Shown here one piece after another: positions 6,171-13,736 of a DNA stretch of 13,736 bases; the first letter of the stretch is position 1, and every line of letters starts with the position of its first letter. The notes beneath the pieces were generated by a model that was not told the DNA's origin, made no database searches, and worked only from the letters and a program-made list of their open reading frames with translations. The position numbers and the translations under genes were made by a program. The stretch is from Anaerolineales bacterium UBA4823 (lineage in GTDB: Bacteria; Chloroflexota; Anaerolineae; Anaerolineales; UBA4823), in NCBI GenBank assembly GCA_002402275.1, contig DHFN01000220.1:1399-15134 (forward strand), given 5' to 3'.

Positions 6171-8286
6171 AATTAACTCGAAATATTTTGATCCAAATTG
6201 GTTTAATAAAACTGTAATTCAAGATCAGGAATCTACATTTTTAGATTTTAAACAAGGGGTATTTAAGGTTCAAGATGAGAAATATGAGTTTCAACAGATT
6301 GTCCGTCATCTTATCGCATTTGCAAATACATCACGACGTACAGGCTTGCCATGTTGGATATTATTTGGAGTTGACGATCGCACAAGACAACTTTATGACG
6401 TACGAGATCAATTTATACTAAAAAGCCAACCTCCTGATTGGCAGAATCCAACTACTAATATACATAAAAAACAAGTTGATGGAGTTAAGGAGCCACTATG
6501 CAAGATAATTAAAAAATGGATAGAGCCTATTATCAATTTTTCACTGGAATATGGGGAAGTGAACGGAACATTCGTATCATATATAGAAATCGAACCACAA
6601 TTTCCCCTTGATCCATATAAATTAAAAAGAGGTTTTAAAGAGATTCAACCTGGTACTACCTATATTAGATATGGATCGTCAAGTCGTCAGGTTCGACCTC
6701 AAGATTCCCAACTTCTATTGTCAAAATGTGAAGCTGAATATATTAAATATGAAGAATGGCAGAATTTGATAAATTATTATTTATCTGGTGAATTTGAAAA
6801 AGCTTTCAAAATTCCCCCTTATTACAATCATAAGACATATAATGATAATAAAGATAATTTAGATGCTCTCGATAGTGTAAAAAACGCTCTTGAAAATAAA
6901 GCAAAGTGCATATTGATAACCGCTGATGCGGGGGTAGGAAAAACAGTTTTTCTTCATCGATTAGCTTATATTTTATGCAATAAATATAATAATATCCAAT
7001 TATCAAAAAATAAATATTTTGGCGAAATGCAAAAAAGTAAAGAATTTAAAAAAAATGATGAAAAAACAGAAATAACAAAGGAAGAAATATGCGATTTAGA
7101 AGTGACTACCATTTACCCAATACCAATCTTTATGAGTTTACGAACTACTTTTAATTCTCCTAATGAATTAAATCAACTTTTATTGAATAACTTAAAGGAA
7201 AGTTTAAGTAATGATAAATCTGATTCTATAGAGAGATTTTACAAGATACCCAATTCTAATTGGATAATATTACTTGACGGTGTCGACGAAATCCGAAATA
7301 AAGAAATTAACGGGGCAATACTTAGTGAATGGATACATTTGCTTCCAAATAATGTTCAGGTTGTTATTACATCCCGACCGTTCTGTGTTAACAATGACAT
7401 AGCTGATGTTCATTTACAACTTGCCCTCTTAAAAGAAGATGAAATATATAGGATTATTAAATGGAAAATAAACCAGTCAAATCCTGAACAAGGGCAAATT
7501 ATTTTTAATGAAATTAATAAAATAACTTGCAGTTACCCTGATTTATTAATTATGTTAAAAAGATTTCGCGCGATTGAAGGATTATTAAAATATTTAGTAA
7601 ATGATTATGAATTTTTTCATCCACAAATTGATCAACAGCAAACAAAAGTTACCCGAATCATTAATAATAACTCTTCAACAGAAATCCAAATGCCCTCAAC
7701 AATTCAAATTCCAAAACCAATAAGTATAGATGAATTAGGGGTTGAAAATAATCTAGATGCTGATATAGATTATGCTACATCACCTAGTGATTATAGCGAT
7801 GATGAAGGTGATGAGAAACTCGTCATAACGTTAACTTCAATTCTACGTTCCATAATTAATTTTATGAAAATCGAAGAAATTAAGAGGCAAAATGAATTTG
7901 GAATTGATGCTGAGAAATTATCTAATGAATCACTTTATGAATTGAGTCGAATAGCATGGGAATTGAATTGGACTGAATTAAAATTTAATTCCAAAACATA
8001 TGAAGAAAAAAGGTTGTTGAATAATCATTCCCTTCAATGGAACGAATTTGTTGGATTTATTATTCGTAAAAAATACCCAATTTTTGAATTCTGGTGTCGA
8101 CTATTTAAATTATTCCTTTGCGCAGAATATGCCACTATTAATTCTCTTCAAGAGGAAATTCTATCAAGAATTAATAATCAAGGAGGGATGACAAATCCAA
8201 TAAACAAGATATTGAAAGACTTAATCAATGATCTTTTATTAGAAAATGGACAAATAGAAATAAACCCACAGGAGGTAAGTAAATGA
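6163..8286 (+). CDS. Schlafen/AlbA_2-NACHT NTPase fusion inside the csm operon
   Basis: The 707-residue protein has no standard Csm counterpart. Residues about 17-180 resemble a divergent AlbA_2 (Schlafen) domain: ESTFLDFK (23-30), LIAFANTSRRTG (50-61), ILFGVDD (66-72) and TTYIRYGSSSRQV (165-177). E23-x4-D28-x-K30 with D71/D72 copies the spacing of the Schlafen RNase acidic triad. Residues about 250-410 are a NACHT-type P-loop NTPase: Walker A ADAGVGKT (254-261), Walker B WIILLDGVDE (367-376) and VVITSRP (400-406). The C-terminal roughly 290 residues are mostly helical with an acidic linker (SDYSDDEGDE); no CARF, TPR or LRR repeats are seen. It overlaps cas10 by 8 nt and csm2 by 4 nt, so it is built into the operon. 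It is much more AT-rich than the 3' genes. A STAND-type RNase or sensor role is inferred, and its trigger is unknown. Confidence 0.75.
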   Translation: MNEINSKYFDPNWFNKTVIQDQESTFLDFKQGVFKVQDEKYEFQQIVRHLIAFANTSRRTGLPCWILFGVDDRTRQLYDVRDQFILKSQPPDWQNPTTNIHKKQVDGVKEPLCKIIKKWIEPIINFSLEYGEVNGTFVSYIEIEPQFPLDPYKLKRGFKEIQPGTTYIRYGSSSRQVRPQDSQLLLSKCEAEYIKYEEWQNLINYYLSGEFEKAFKIPPYYNHKTYNDNKDNLDALDSVKNALENKAKCILITADAGVGKTVFLHRLAYILCNKYNNIQLSKNKYFGEMQKSKEFKKNDEKTEITKEEICDLEVTTIYPIPIFMSLRTTFNSPNELNQLLLNNLKESLSNDKSDSIERFYKIPNSNWIILLDGVDEIRNKEINGAILSEWIHLLPNNVQVVITSRPFCVNNDIADVHLQLALLKEDEIYRIIKWKINQSNPEQGQIIFNEINKITCSYPDLLIMLKRFRAIEGLLKYLVNDYEFFHPQIDQQQTKVTRIINNNSSTEIQMPSTIQIPKPISIDELGVENNLDADIDYATSPSDYSDDEGDEKLVITLTSILRSIINFMKIEEIKRQNEFGIDAEKLSNESLYELSRIAWELNWTELKFNSKTYEEKRLLNNHSLQWNEFVGFIIRKKYPIFEFWCRLFKLFLCAEYATINSLQEEILSRINNQGGMTNPINKILKDLINDLLLENGQIEINPQEVSK
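8271..8276 (+). promoter_or_regulatory. Shine-Dalgarno site of csm2
   Basis: GGAGGT lies 6 nt before the csm2 ATG, inside the last codons of the Schlafen-NACHT gene. This supports the start at 8283 and reinitiation across the ATGA overlap. Confidence 0.7.
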
Positions 8287-8669
8287 ATGTTCATTCACTT
8301 TTTACCAATGATAGTATAGGAAATGAATTAGTAAATTTTGCTCAACAAACTGCTCAGACCTTAGTAAAGAACAACTTAACTCGATCACAAATTCGCAATA
8401 TTTTTGCTGAGGTCCGCAAAATCGAAACTCTTTGGGAGGGCACACAAAAATCGGAAGCATTAAGAAGATTGAATATGTTGAAACCTAAACTTTACTATCA
8501 AACAGCCCGCACCGAATCAGTCAATGTGCTCAAAGACGTTCTCTGTGCTGCCATTGATGAAATTAATAATGCACCTGATGATACCGAGAGGAATAAACGA
8601 TTTCACCGCTTTGTAGATTTATTCGAAGCTATTTTAGCTTATCACCGTTCCGAGGGCGGTAAAAATTAA
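8283..8669 (+). CDS. csm2: Csm2, type III-A small subunit (Cas11)
   Basis: The 128-residue helical protein matches Csm2 in length and in its core: LTRSQIRNIFAEVRKIE (about 36-52) followed by LNMLKPKLYYQTAR (about 67-80) and a C-terminal helix RFHRFVDLFEAILAYH. Csm2 lines the belly of the Csm complex along the crRNA-target duplex and has no catalytic residues. Its start overlaps the upstream Schlafen-NACHT stop (ATGA) and csm3 begins 17 bp after its stop, so it is a normal member of the operon despite the foreign gene in front of it. Confidence 0.92.
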   Translation: MNVHSLFTNDSIGNELVNFAQQTAQTLVKNNLTRSQIRNIFAEVRKIETLWEGTQKSEALRRLNMLKPKLYYQTARTESVNVLKDVLCAAIDEINNAPDDTERNKRFHRFVDLFEAILAYHRSEGGKN

Positions 8670-8686
8670 TTCTAAGGAGAATACTC

Positions 8687-9481
8687 ATGAGTGAAATAAA
8701 ACTTTTAGGCCGTGTTTTTATCAATGCCAATATTTTGGCAGTTTCCGGTTTGCAAATCGGTGGTTCAGGGTCAGGTTTGGAAATCGGCGGTGTAGACAAA
8801 GCAGTTATTCGCAATCCACTGAATAATCGACCTTACATCCCCGGATCAAGCTTAAGGGGTAAAATGCGCTCACAAACTGAAAAAAAACTAGGATTACCCC
8901 AAAATAATCGAGTCGGTCAAGCTACAATTCATACATGCAAAAAACCAGAGGAATATCAAAAGAATGGCGGTTGCCCGGTGTGTGTTGTATTCGGCGTTCC
9001 TGCATCTGCAGAAGCAGCATTTTCGCAGCCTACTCGTTTGGTGGTAAGGGACGCTCTTTTGTCAGACGATAGTGCAAAAGATCTTGATAATGCCAATACT
9101 GAATTACGTTTTGCCGAGATTAAAACCGAGATAACTATCGACCGCGTTACGAGTGCTGCGACTCCACGAACCATCGAACGCGTGCCGGCAGGGGCACTAT
9201 TTGGTCCCACAGAGCTAGTCTTCAACATCTATGAAAAAGCAGACTACAATCGTCTTAAAACGGTTATTGAAGCCATGCAACTTGTCGAAGATGATTACTT
9301 GGGTGGTGGAGGATCACGTGGGAGTGGGAAAATCCGTTTCACTGATATCGAAATTCTTGCACGTCCATCTGAAAATTATTCTAAACCCATTCATTTCCAT
9401 AATTTCGATACTATCCAAGAGCTAGCGGATTCCTTCGCCGATTTGCAAAAATGGCTGGCTGAAAACATGCCGGCGGAGTAA
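8687..9481 (+). CDS. csm3: Csm3, type III-A Cas7 backbone subunit and target RNase
   Basis: The 264-residue RAMP protein carries the Csm3 hallmarks: IGGVDKAVIRNP with the catalytic-type Asp37, YIPGSSLRGKMRS in the RNA-binding core, a possible zinc site around HTCKKPEEY...GGCPVC, the IDRVTSAATPRTIERV segment, and the glycine-rich loop GGGGSRGSGKIRF near residue 210. In the Csm complex several copies form the filament along the crRNA, and the aspartate cuts target RNA at 6-nt intervals. With Asp37 present, target RNA cleavage should be intact, which in known systems ends Cas10 signalling. AAGGAG at 8674-8679 supports the start. csm4 follows after 5 bp. Confidence 0.95.
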   Translation: MSEIKLLGRVFINANILAVSGLQIGGSGSGLEIGGVDKAVIRNPLNNRPYIPGSSLRGKMRSQTEKKLGLPQNNRVGQATIHTCKKPEEYQKNGGCPVCVVFGVPASAEAAFSQPTRLVVRDALLSDDSAKDLDNANTELRFAEIKTEITIDRVTSAATPRTIERVPAGALFGPTELVFNIYEKADYNRLKTVIEAMQLVEDDYLGGGGSRGSGKIRFTDIEILARPSENYSKPIHFHNFDTIQELADSFADLQKWLAENMPAE

Positions 9482-9486
9482 ACCTT

Positions 9487-10524
9487 ATGCAACTCGAAAG
9501 CTGGTACATTACTGGCAATGGATTTCATTTCGGGAAACATGGATTAGGTCAGGAACAAACTTCCAATTGTATGCCTTCGGATAGCCTGTTTGCCGCTTTA
9601 GTTTCACGGCTGGCTGCCACTAAAGGTACACAATATGTGGATGAATTTATGGAACCATTTTTAAATGGCTCTCCACCCTTTTTAGTTTCCTCTACCTTTC
9701 CCTTTGCCGGAAGAGTCAAATTTTTTCCAAAGCCGATCCGTTCGATTTCACAAGGTAAAATGGACGGCAACGAAAAATCTTTGAAAAAAATCCAATATAT
9801 CTCCGAAAGATTATTCTCGCAAGTGATAAACGGAAATCCATTACCTGATTTCTTATCAAAAGCAAAAATATTTTCAGAAGGTCAGATAGCTGTAAGTGAG
9901 GAAGAAATCGATCAATTACCTCTTCTAGTCCGTTCAAATAATACGCCTATCTGGAAAGTTGAAATGAAACCACGCGTAACAGTCGAGAGGTCTTCACAAA
10001 AATCATCCATATTTTTCACTGGTAGAGTAATCTATGCAGAAGAATGTGGAATGTGGTTTGCTATTCGTTGGTTGAAACAAGATGAACCTCTAAAAATGAT
10101 CATTACAAACCTATTCAATGATCTTTCTGATGCCGGACTTGGAGCGGAGCGCAGCACCGGGTTTGGGGAATGTACGATAAAGCCCGCAGAAACTATTGAT
10201 CTTCCGCAGATTGGGAATCAACCCTGGGTCAACCTTAGTCGATATATTCCTAAACCTGATGAAATGATAGCATTCGACGCAGATTTTGCTGCCTGGTCAT
10301 TAGTCAATGTGGGTGGATGGGTGGATTCACCCGATTTGCGAGGCAAACGCCGCCGTCCGATTAACCTGGTCTCAGAGGGTGCATTATTAGCTTCGTGTGG
10401 GCATGATGCCCCAGGAAATGTGGTGGATGTGTGCCCACGTTTTACAAAAGAAGCAAAGCCTCTTGGACACCCCGTATATCGCTGCGGTTTAGCCTTGGGA
10501 GTTGGCGTAAAAGGAGGGAATTGA
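9487..10524 (+). CDS. csm4: Csm4, type III-A Cas5-like subunit
   Basis: The 345-residue RAMP protein has the Csm4 pattern. The N-terminus contains GNGFHFGKHGLGQEQT followed by PSDSLFAALVSRLA, the central glycine-rich loop is GLGAERSTGFGE (about 217-228), and the C-terminus ends in CGLALGVGVKGG. Csm4 caps the complex next to Cas10 and holds the 8-nt 5' tag of the crRNA. No nuclease residues are expected. A GGCGGAG just upstream, at the end of csm3, serves as ribosome site. Its stop overlaps the csm5 start as TGATG-type coupling, and its last codons carry the csm5 ribosome site. Confidence 0.93.
   Translation: MQLESWYITGNGFHFGKHGLGQEQTSNCMPSDSLFAALVSRLAATKGTQYVDEFMEPFLNGSPPFLVSSTFPFAGRVKFFPKPIRSISQGKMDGNEKSLKKIQYISERLFSQVINGNPLPDFLSKAKIFSEGQIAVSEEEIDQLPLLVRSNNTPIWKVEMKPRVTVERSSQKSSIFFTGRVIYAEECGMWFAIRWLKQDEPLKMIITNLFNDLSDAGLGAERSTGFGECTIKPAETIDLPQIGNQPWVNLSRYIPKPDEMIAFDADFAAWSLVNVGGWVDSPDLRGKRRRPINLVSEGALLASCGHDAPGNVVDVCPRFTKEAKPLGHPVYRCGLALGVGVKGGN
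10511..10518 (+). promoter_or_regulatory. Shine-Dalgarno site that sets the csm5 start
   Basis: AAGGAGGG stands 5 nt before the ATG at 10524. It favours this start over an in-frame ATG at 10431, which lies well inside csm4 and has no ribosome site. Confidence 0.75.
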
Positions 10525-11618
10525 TGACTGTCTATAATCTAAAACTGCAAGTGCTATCCCCTATTCATATTGGAGATGGCTATGAACTTAAAAAGGATTT
10601 CGATTTTGTTGTTCATAATAAACATACTTATCGTCTCAACGAAGATGCTCTCTTGCTCAAAAAACAAGATATGTTAAAAGAAGATAGCCGAGGTCAGTAT
10701 CCCCCACCCGGAAAGGTTTTATTAGAGAAAGATTTCCAAAATACCTCGCTTTTCCGCTATGTCCTGCGAGGCTTTCCACGCTCGCCTAAAACAGATGCTC
10801 GGATAAAATCCTTCATAAAAGATGTTTACGACCAGCCATATATCCCTGGATCTTCTATTAAAGGTGCTTTACGTACAGCACTCGCCTGGTCAAGCTGGAA
10901 AGAAGTATCACCATCTCTTGATAACCTAAATCCTACCAAATATTGGGCAAGCCAACCGGTCGAAACTCAATTATTTGGGCCCGATCCAAATCATGACTTT
11001 CTGCGTGCTTTGCAAATATCCGATCTCACGAATAAGGGAAAACCCATTGATAATTTAGTCCTGGTCAATGCTCAGGTACTCACTCAAAAGAGCCAGGATT
11101 CACCGATAGGGTTAGAAGCTATTGCAGGGGATATCACTTTCGAAGGAACCCTGAAGATCGATGAATTTCTTTTTAGTGAAATCGCCGAACCAAAGCTGCA
11201 TTTCTCTAACCGAAAACATTGGCTAGATGAATTATTACCGCGCGCCCAGAAGCACAGCCATGCTCGCATTATCAGTTTGGCAGAATGGTTCGAACACGCA
11301 GAGGGAACACAAAATATAGCGGACTTCTATACCAATCTCGCCAATTCTTCCCTAAAGAAAAACCAAGCCCTCCTGCAGATTGGTTGGGGCGGAGGCTGGG
11401 ATAGTAAAACTTATTGGACTTATCTACAAGAGAATCCTAAAAAATTTGAGTATTTGGTCGGAAAATATCATTTACACAAAGGCGCAAAGGGTTCTCCGCC
11501 TCGCAAAGAAGGTGATCCTTTCCCGCGTTCTAAACGCGCAGCCATGAGTATCAAGGATGGGCTTGCCAAACCAGTTGCCCCCTTTGGATGGGTATTGTTG
11601 GAGCTAACCCCCCTATGA
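10524..11618 (+). CDS. csm5: Csm5, type III-A Cas7-like subunit
   Basis: The 364-residue RAMP protein begins with VLSPIHIGDGYEL, the typical Csm5 opening. It continues with YIPGSSIKGALRTAL (106-120) in the RNA-binding core and has LLQIGWGGGWDSKT from about residue 283, a strong Csm5 marker. Csm5 caps the 3' end of the crRNA filament and helps recruit host nucleases for crRNA trimming in studied systems. The start at 10524 overlaps the csm4 stop by 1 nt and gives a protein that begins directly at the conserved RAMP strand; a longer in-frame version from 10431 would add 31 residues of out-of-family sequence. The stop overlaps the next start (ATGA at 11615-11618). Confidence 0.93.
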   Translation: MTVYNLKLQVLSPIHIGDGYELKKDFDFVVHNKHTYRLNEDALLLKKQDMLKEDSRGQYPPPGKVLLEKDFQNTSLFRYVLRGFPRSPKTDARIKSFIKDVYDQPYIPGSSIKGALRTALAWSSWKEVSPSLDNLNPTKYWASQPVETQLFGPDPNHDFLRALQISDLTNKGKPIDNLVLVNAQVLTQKSQDSPIGLEAIAGDITFEGTLKIDEFLFSEIAEPKLHFSNRKHWLDELLPRAQKHSHARIISLAEWFEHAEGTQNIADFYTNLANSSLKKNQALLQIGWGGGWDSKTYWTYLQENPKKFEYLVGKYHLHKGAKGSPPRKEGDPFPRSKRAAMSIKDGLAKPVAPFGWVLLELTPL

Positions 11619-12862
11619 AACTTCTCACCTTCCTCGGAACCGGAACATACCTAGAAACCACTTACTTCTGGCAAGATCAGGAATGCACCACCTGCTTTTC
11701 CCCGCTTGCCACCTGCAAGTTCTTGAAGCCCCAAACTCTGGTCGTTTTCCTCACAGATGAAGCACGGCAACTCGTCTTTCCGGATTTTCAAACTGCCCTT
11801 CCCAAGGAATTGACGGTCATCCCAAAGTCAATTCCCTTGGGAAAGGATGAACAACAGCTCTGGCAGATATTCGAACAGGTTAGCGGCGCCGTAGAAGAAG
11901 GCGAAGAAGTCGCCTTCGACATCACCCATGGGTTACGCTCATTTCCATATATCGGTCTGCTAGTTGCTGCATTTCTACAATCCGGACTTGGCATATCGCT
12001 GCGGGCAGTCCTGTATGGCGCATATGATGTGGGCGATCAATCCACTAAGCCCTCTCGAACCCCCATGTTCGACCTAACCCCCATGCTCGCCCTTTTGGAA
12101 TGGTCGAACGCCAGCGAGCGGTTCAACCGCACCGGCGATTCCCGCCTTCTCAGCCAGCTCATAAAAAAGCAGCGCAAATCCCTAGCGGAGCAAGCTCAAG
12201 GCGACAAAACCATCTTAGATCAAGTGGGAAATTTAGCCTCCTTCGCCGGTTCACTCGAAACTATCTCCAACAGCTTACGTCTGATCCGCCCCTATCAAGC
12301 CATGCAGACCATCTACGAGCTGCCTGCCCGAGCCGAAAAAGCCAAACCATCCCTGCAGAGCTCCGCCCCCGCTCAGCCTTTTGCGCAACTCCTGCAAAAA
12401 ATTCTCGAAACCTATCAACCCCTCGCCCTCGAAAACCCACTTGATGACCAAAATATCGACGCTATGCTGCGAGTTTCCCGCCAAATGGTGCACTGGTACG
12501 CCGAGCATGATCAATGGGTGCAGGCAGCCGCTCTTTCCCGGGAATGGCTCGAGAGCTGGATCATCTGGCAATTGGACCCCTCCCAAATCTATTCCCGCGA
12601 TCATCGAGAAAAAATGGGTGAAAAAATCGGAAAAGATGCCGACAATTATCGGCGTTGCAAAAAAAATAACCAAAAATTTACGCCCGAATGCCTAGGCGAT
12701 TTTCCCGATGCAGAAAAAATATTGAGCTTATGGCTGAGCCTCAGAGATGTCCGCAACGATATCTTACATGCCGGCATGCGTGAAAATGCCGCCCCTGCGG
12801 ATACCTTGATCAAAAACTTGCAGCAGTATATCGACGACTTAGATCAACTGCCTATCCACTAG
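11615..12862 (+). CDS. csx1: Csx1/TM1812-family CARF-HEPN ribonuclease
   Basis: The 415-residue protein has an N-terminal CARF domain with FLGTGTYLETTYFW (about 5-18) and the family's DxTHG motif as DITHGLRSFP (102-111). The C-terminal HEPN domain has RNDILH (Arg380 to His385), the RxxxxH catalytic signature. Enzymes of this group are cytosolic RNases switched on by cyclic oligoadenylate (usually cA4) made by Cas10, and they degrade RNA broadly during infection. The start at 11615 overlaps the csm5 stop by 4 nt and begins right at the first CARF strand; a GGAG at 11600-11603 supports it, whereas an upstream in-frame ATG at 11588 has no ribosome site. The gene is clearly richer in G+C than the front of the operon. 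Both motifs are intact, so activity is expected. Confidence 0.9.
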   Translation: MKLLTFLGTGTYLETTYFWQDQECTTCFSPLATCKFLKPQTLVVFLTDEARQLVFPDFQTALPKELTVIPKSIPLGKDEQQLWQIFEQVSGAVEEGEEVAFDITHGLRSFPYIGLLVAAFLQSGLGISLRAVLYGAYDVGDQSTKPSRTPMFDLTPMLALLEWSNASERFNRTGDSRLLSQLIKKQRKSLAEQAQGDKTILDQVGNLASFAGSLETISNSLRLIRPYQAMQTIYELPARAEKAKPSLQSSAPAQPFAQLLQKILETYQPLALENPLDDQNIDAMLRVSRQMVHWYAEHDQWVQAAALSREWLESWIIWQLDPSQIYSRDHREKMGEKIGKDADNYRRCKKNNQKFTPECLGDFPDAEKILSLWLSLRDVRNDILHAGMRENAAPADTLIKNLQQYIDDLDQLPIH

Positions 12863-12932
12863 ATAGCCGAATGGTTTAATGGATAACCCACAACCAACAA
12901 TCCAAAACTGATCTCGCTCAAAGAAAGAACAG

Positions 12933-13736
12933 ATGCAAAATATGCCTCAACTCCTTATTTCCCTCATCGGCGAACAGCCTATCCCCAACCTGCTGCCCCT
13001 TTGGCAATTTCAAGAATTCACCGCCACCCAGTTCATTGCCTCCCAAACCACACTCAACATCGCCGAGACGTTGACCCATGCCATCCGCCAAGATAAGCAG
13101 CTCAGCCACCTTGAAGTATTGCCTACCCAAACCATCGAAGCCTATAATATCGGTTTAGCCCGGGCTGGCATCTCCGCTGTTCTCTCTGAACACTTACTAG
13201 CAGAAACGGATGTGCGCCTCAACCTCACCGGCGGCACAAAAATCATGAGCCTGGCAGCCTTACAAGCCGCCTTTGGTTCCGGCGTCCTATTGATGTACGT
13301 CTCTACCGAAGAAAACCGCATCATCCTGCTGGGCTCCGACGGTGCAGAATTGAGCAGCCAGCCCATCGATGTCAAAATCACCGTCGATCAATACCTCAAA
13401 GCACATGGTCTCGAAGTGAGCGATAATCAAAATTTCGACCCCAATTACTATTCATATGCCGCGCCGCCCCCCAAAGCAGGCGACGAATTGGAAATGTCGA
13501 TTTACCAAGCCCTCAAACAATCTACCTGGTTCGATGACGTCCGGCGGAATATTTTCATCCGCAAGCAAACCCAGCAAGGTGAAGTCAAAAACGAGCTGGA
13601 TATCGTCGCCATCTGCAATGGCAGACTGGCGGTTTGCTCATGCAAATCAATCTCCAGTGAAAAACAAGAACAAGTGAGAAACAAAATTCAAAAAGCCATC
13701 TATGAGCTGGCATCCCTCTCACGGCGTGAAGCGTTC
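12933..13736 (+). CDS. Card1/Can2-type CARF-PD-(D/E)XK nuclease (DUF1887), 3' end missing
   Basis: A 268-codon open frame runs off the right edge. It opens with LLISLIGEQPIPNLLPLW, typical of the CARF domain of Card1/Can2 proteins, and has the ligand-loop motif NLTGGTKIMSLAAL (97-110). Residues about 188-268 start the nuclease domain: NELDIVAI (220-227, Asp223) then LAVCSCKS, with Ser236-Cys237-Lys238 where ExK is often seen. Known members nick or cut DNA and RNA when cA4 binds. The family usually needs roughly another 100 residues, which lie outside the window. The start is the first ATG after an in-frame TGA at 12909-12911; the ATG at 12942 is an alternative. A 70-bp gap separates it from the Csx1-like gene, without a clear terminator, so it may share the operon or have its own promoter. 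Confidence 0.85.
   Translation, partial: MQNMPQLLISLIGEQPIPNLLPLWQFQEFTATQFIASQTTLNIAETLTHAIRQDKQLSHLEVLPTQTIEAYNIGLARAGISAVLSEHLLAETDVRLNLTGGTKIMSLAALQAAFGSGVLLMYVSTEENRIILLGSDGAELSSQPIDVKITVDQYLKAHGLEVSDNQNFDPNYYSYAAPPPKAGDELEMSIYQALKQSTWFDDVRRNIFIRKQTQQGEVKNELDIVAICNGRLAVCSCKSISSEKQEQVRNKIQKAIYELASLSRREAF

Noticed and set aside
10431..10523. 31-codon N-terminal extension of csm5 from an ATG at 10431
   Set aside because: It lies fully inside csm4 in another frame, has no ribosome site and does not fit the Csm5 N-terminus. AAGGAGGG points to the ATG at 10524.
11588..11614. 9-codon extension of the Csx1-like gene from an ATG at 11588
   Set aside because: It overlaps csm5 coding sequence and has no ribosome site. 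The ATG at 11615 starts directly at the CARF strand and forms a typical ATGA overlap.
12275..12673. 132-codon minus-strand open frame
   Set aside because: It is antisense to the Csx1-like gene, whose CARF and HEPN motifs are clear. The antisense product shows no recognisable domain.
12100..12695. Two plus-strand open frames in another frame (12100-12444 and 12381-12695)
   Set aside because: They are shadows of the Csx1-like gene with low-complexity composition and no family signature.

Overview
The window comes from a bacterium. No gene in it fixes the lineage. The mix of a non-pyrrolysine MttB-type methyltransferase with a type III-A CRISPR module and a LuxR-type helix-turn-helix protein would suit an anaerobic environmental bacterium such as a Chloroflexota member, but that is only a guess. 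All convincing genes lie on the + strand.

Bases 1-2428 hold the end of a metabolic operon. It contains the C-terminus of a threonine-dehydratase-type PLP enzyme, an aspartate/glutamate-racemase-family protein that overlaps it by 4 nt, and an MttB-family (trimethylamine:corrinoid methyltransferase-like) protein without pyrrolysine. Its substrate cannot be read from the sequence.

Bases 2429-2871 are non-coding and AT-rich. They contain an isolated hairpin shaped exactly like a tRNA T-arm followed by an acceptor-like strand, a 14-bp tandem repeat, and a 95-bp element bounded by perfect 15-bp inverted repeats. This is the boundary between the metabolic genes and the defence genes, and it may be the scar of an island insertion.

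Bases 2872-13736 are a type III-A (Csm) CRISPR-Cas locus with extra parts. The order is: CARF-LuxR-type HTH protein; cas10/csm1 with an intact GGDD cyclase motif but a collapsed HD nuclease domain; an unusual AT-rich gene encoding a Schlafen/AlbA_2-NACHT NTPase; csm2; csm3; csm4; csm5; a Csx1/TM1812-type CARF-HEPN RNase; and a Card1/Can2-type CARF-PD-(D/E)XK nuclease cut by the window end. From cas10 to csx1 the genes overlap or are spaced by at most 17 bp, so they look like one translationally coupled operon. No CRISPR array, cas6, cas1 or cas2 lies in the window.

Proposed working model (inference): the Csm complex binds phage RNA and Csm3 cuts it. The Cas10 palm domain makes cyclic oligoadenylate, because its own HD DNase is probably dead. 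The second messenger then activates the Csx1-like RNase and the Card1-like nuclease, and may also control transcription through the CARF-HTH protein. The Schlafen-NACHT protein has no visible CARF domain and may be a second, STAND-type RNase arm wired into the type III operon. It is the most novel item here.
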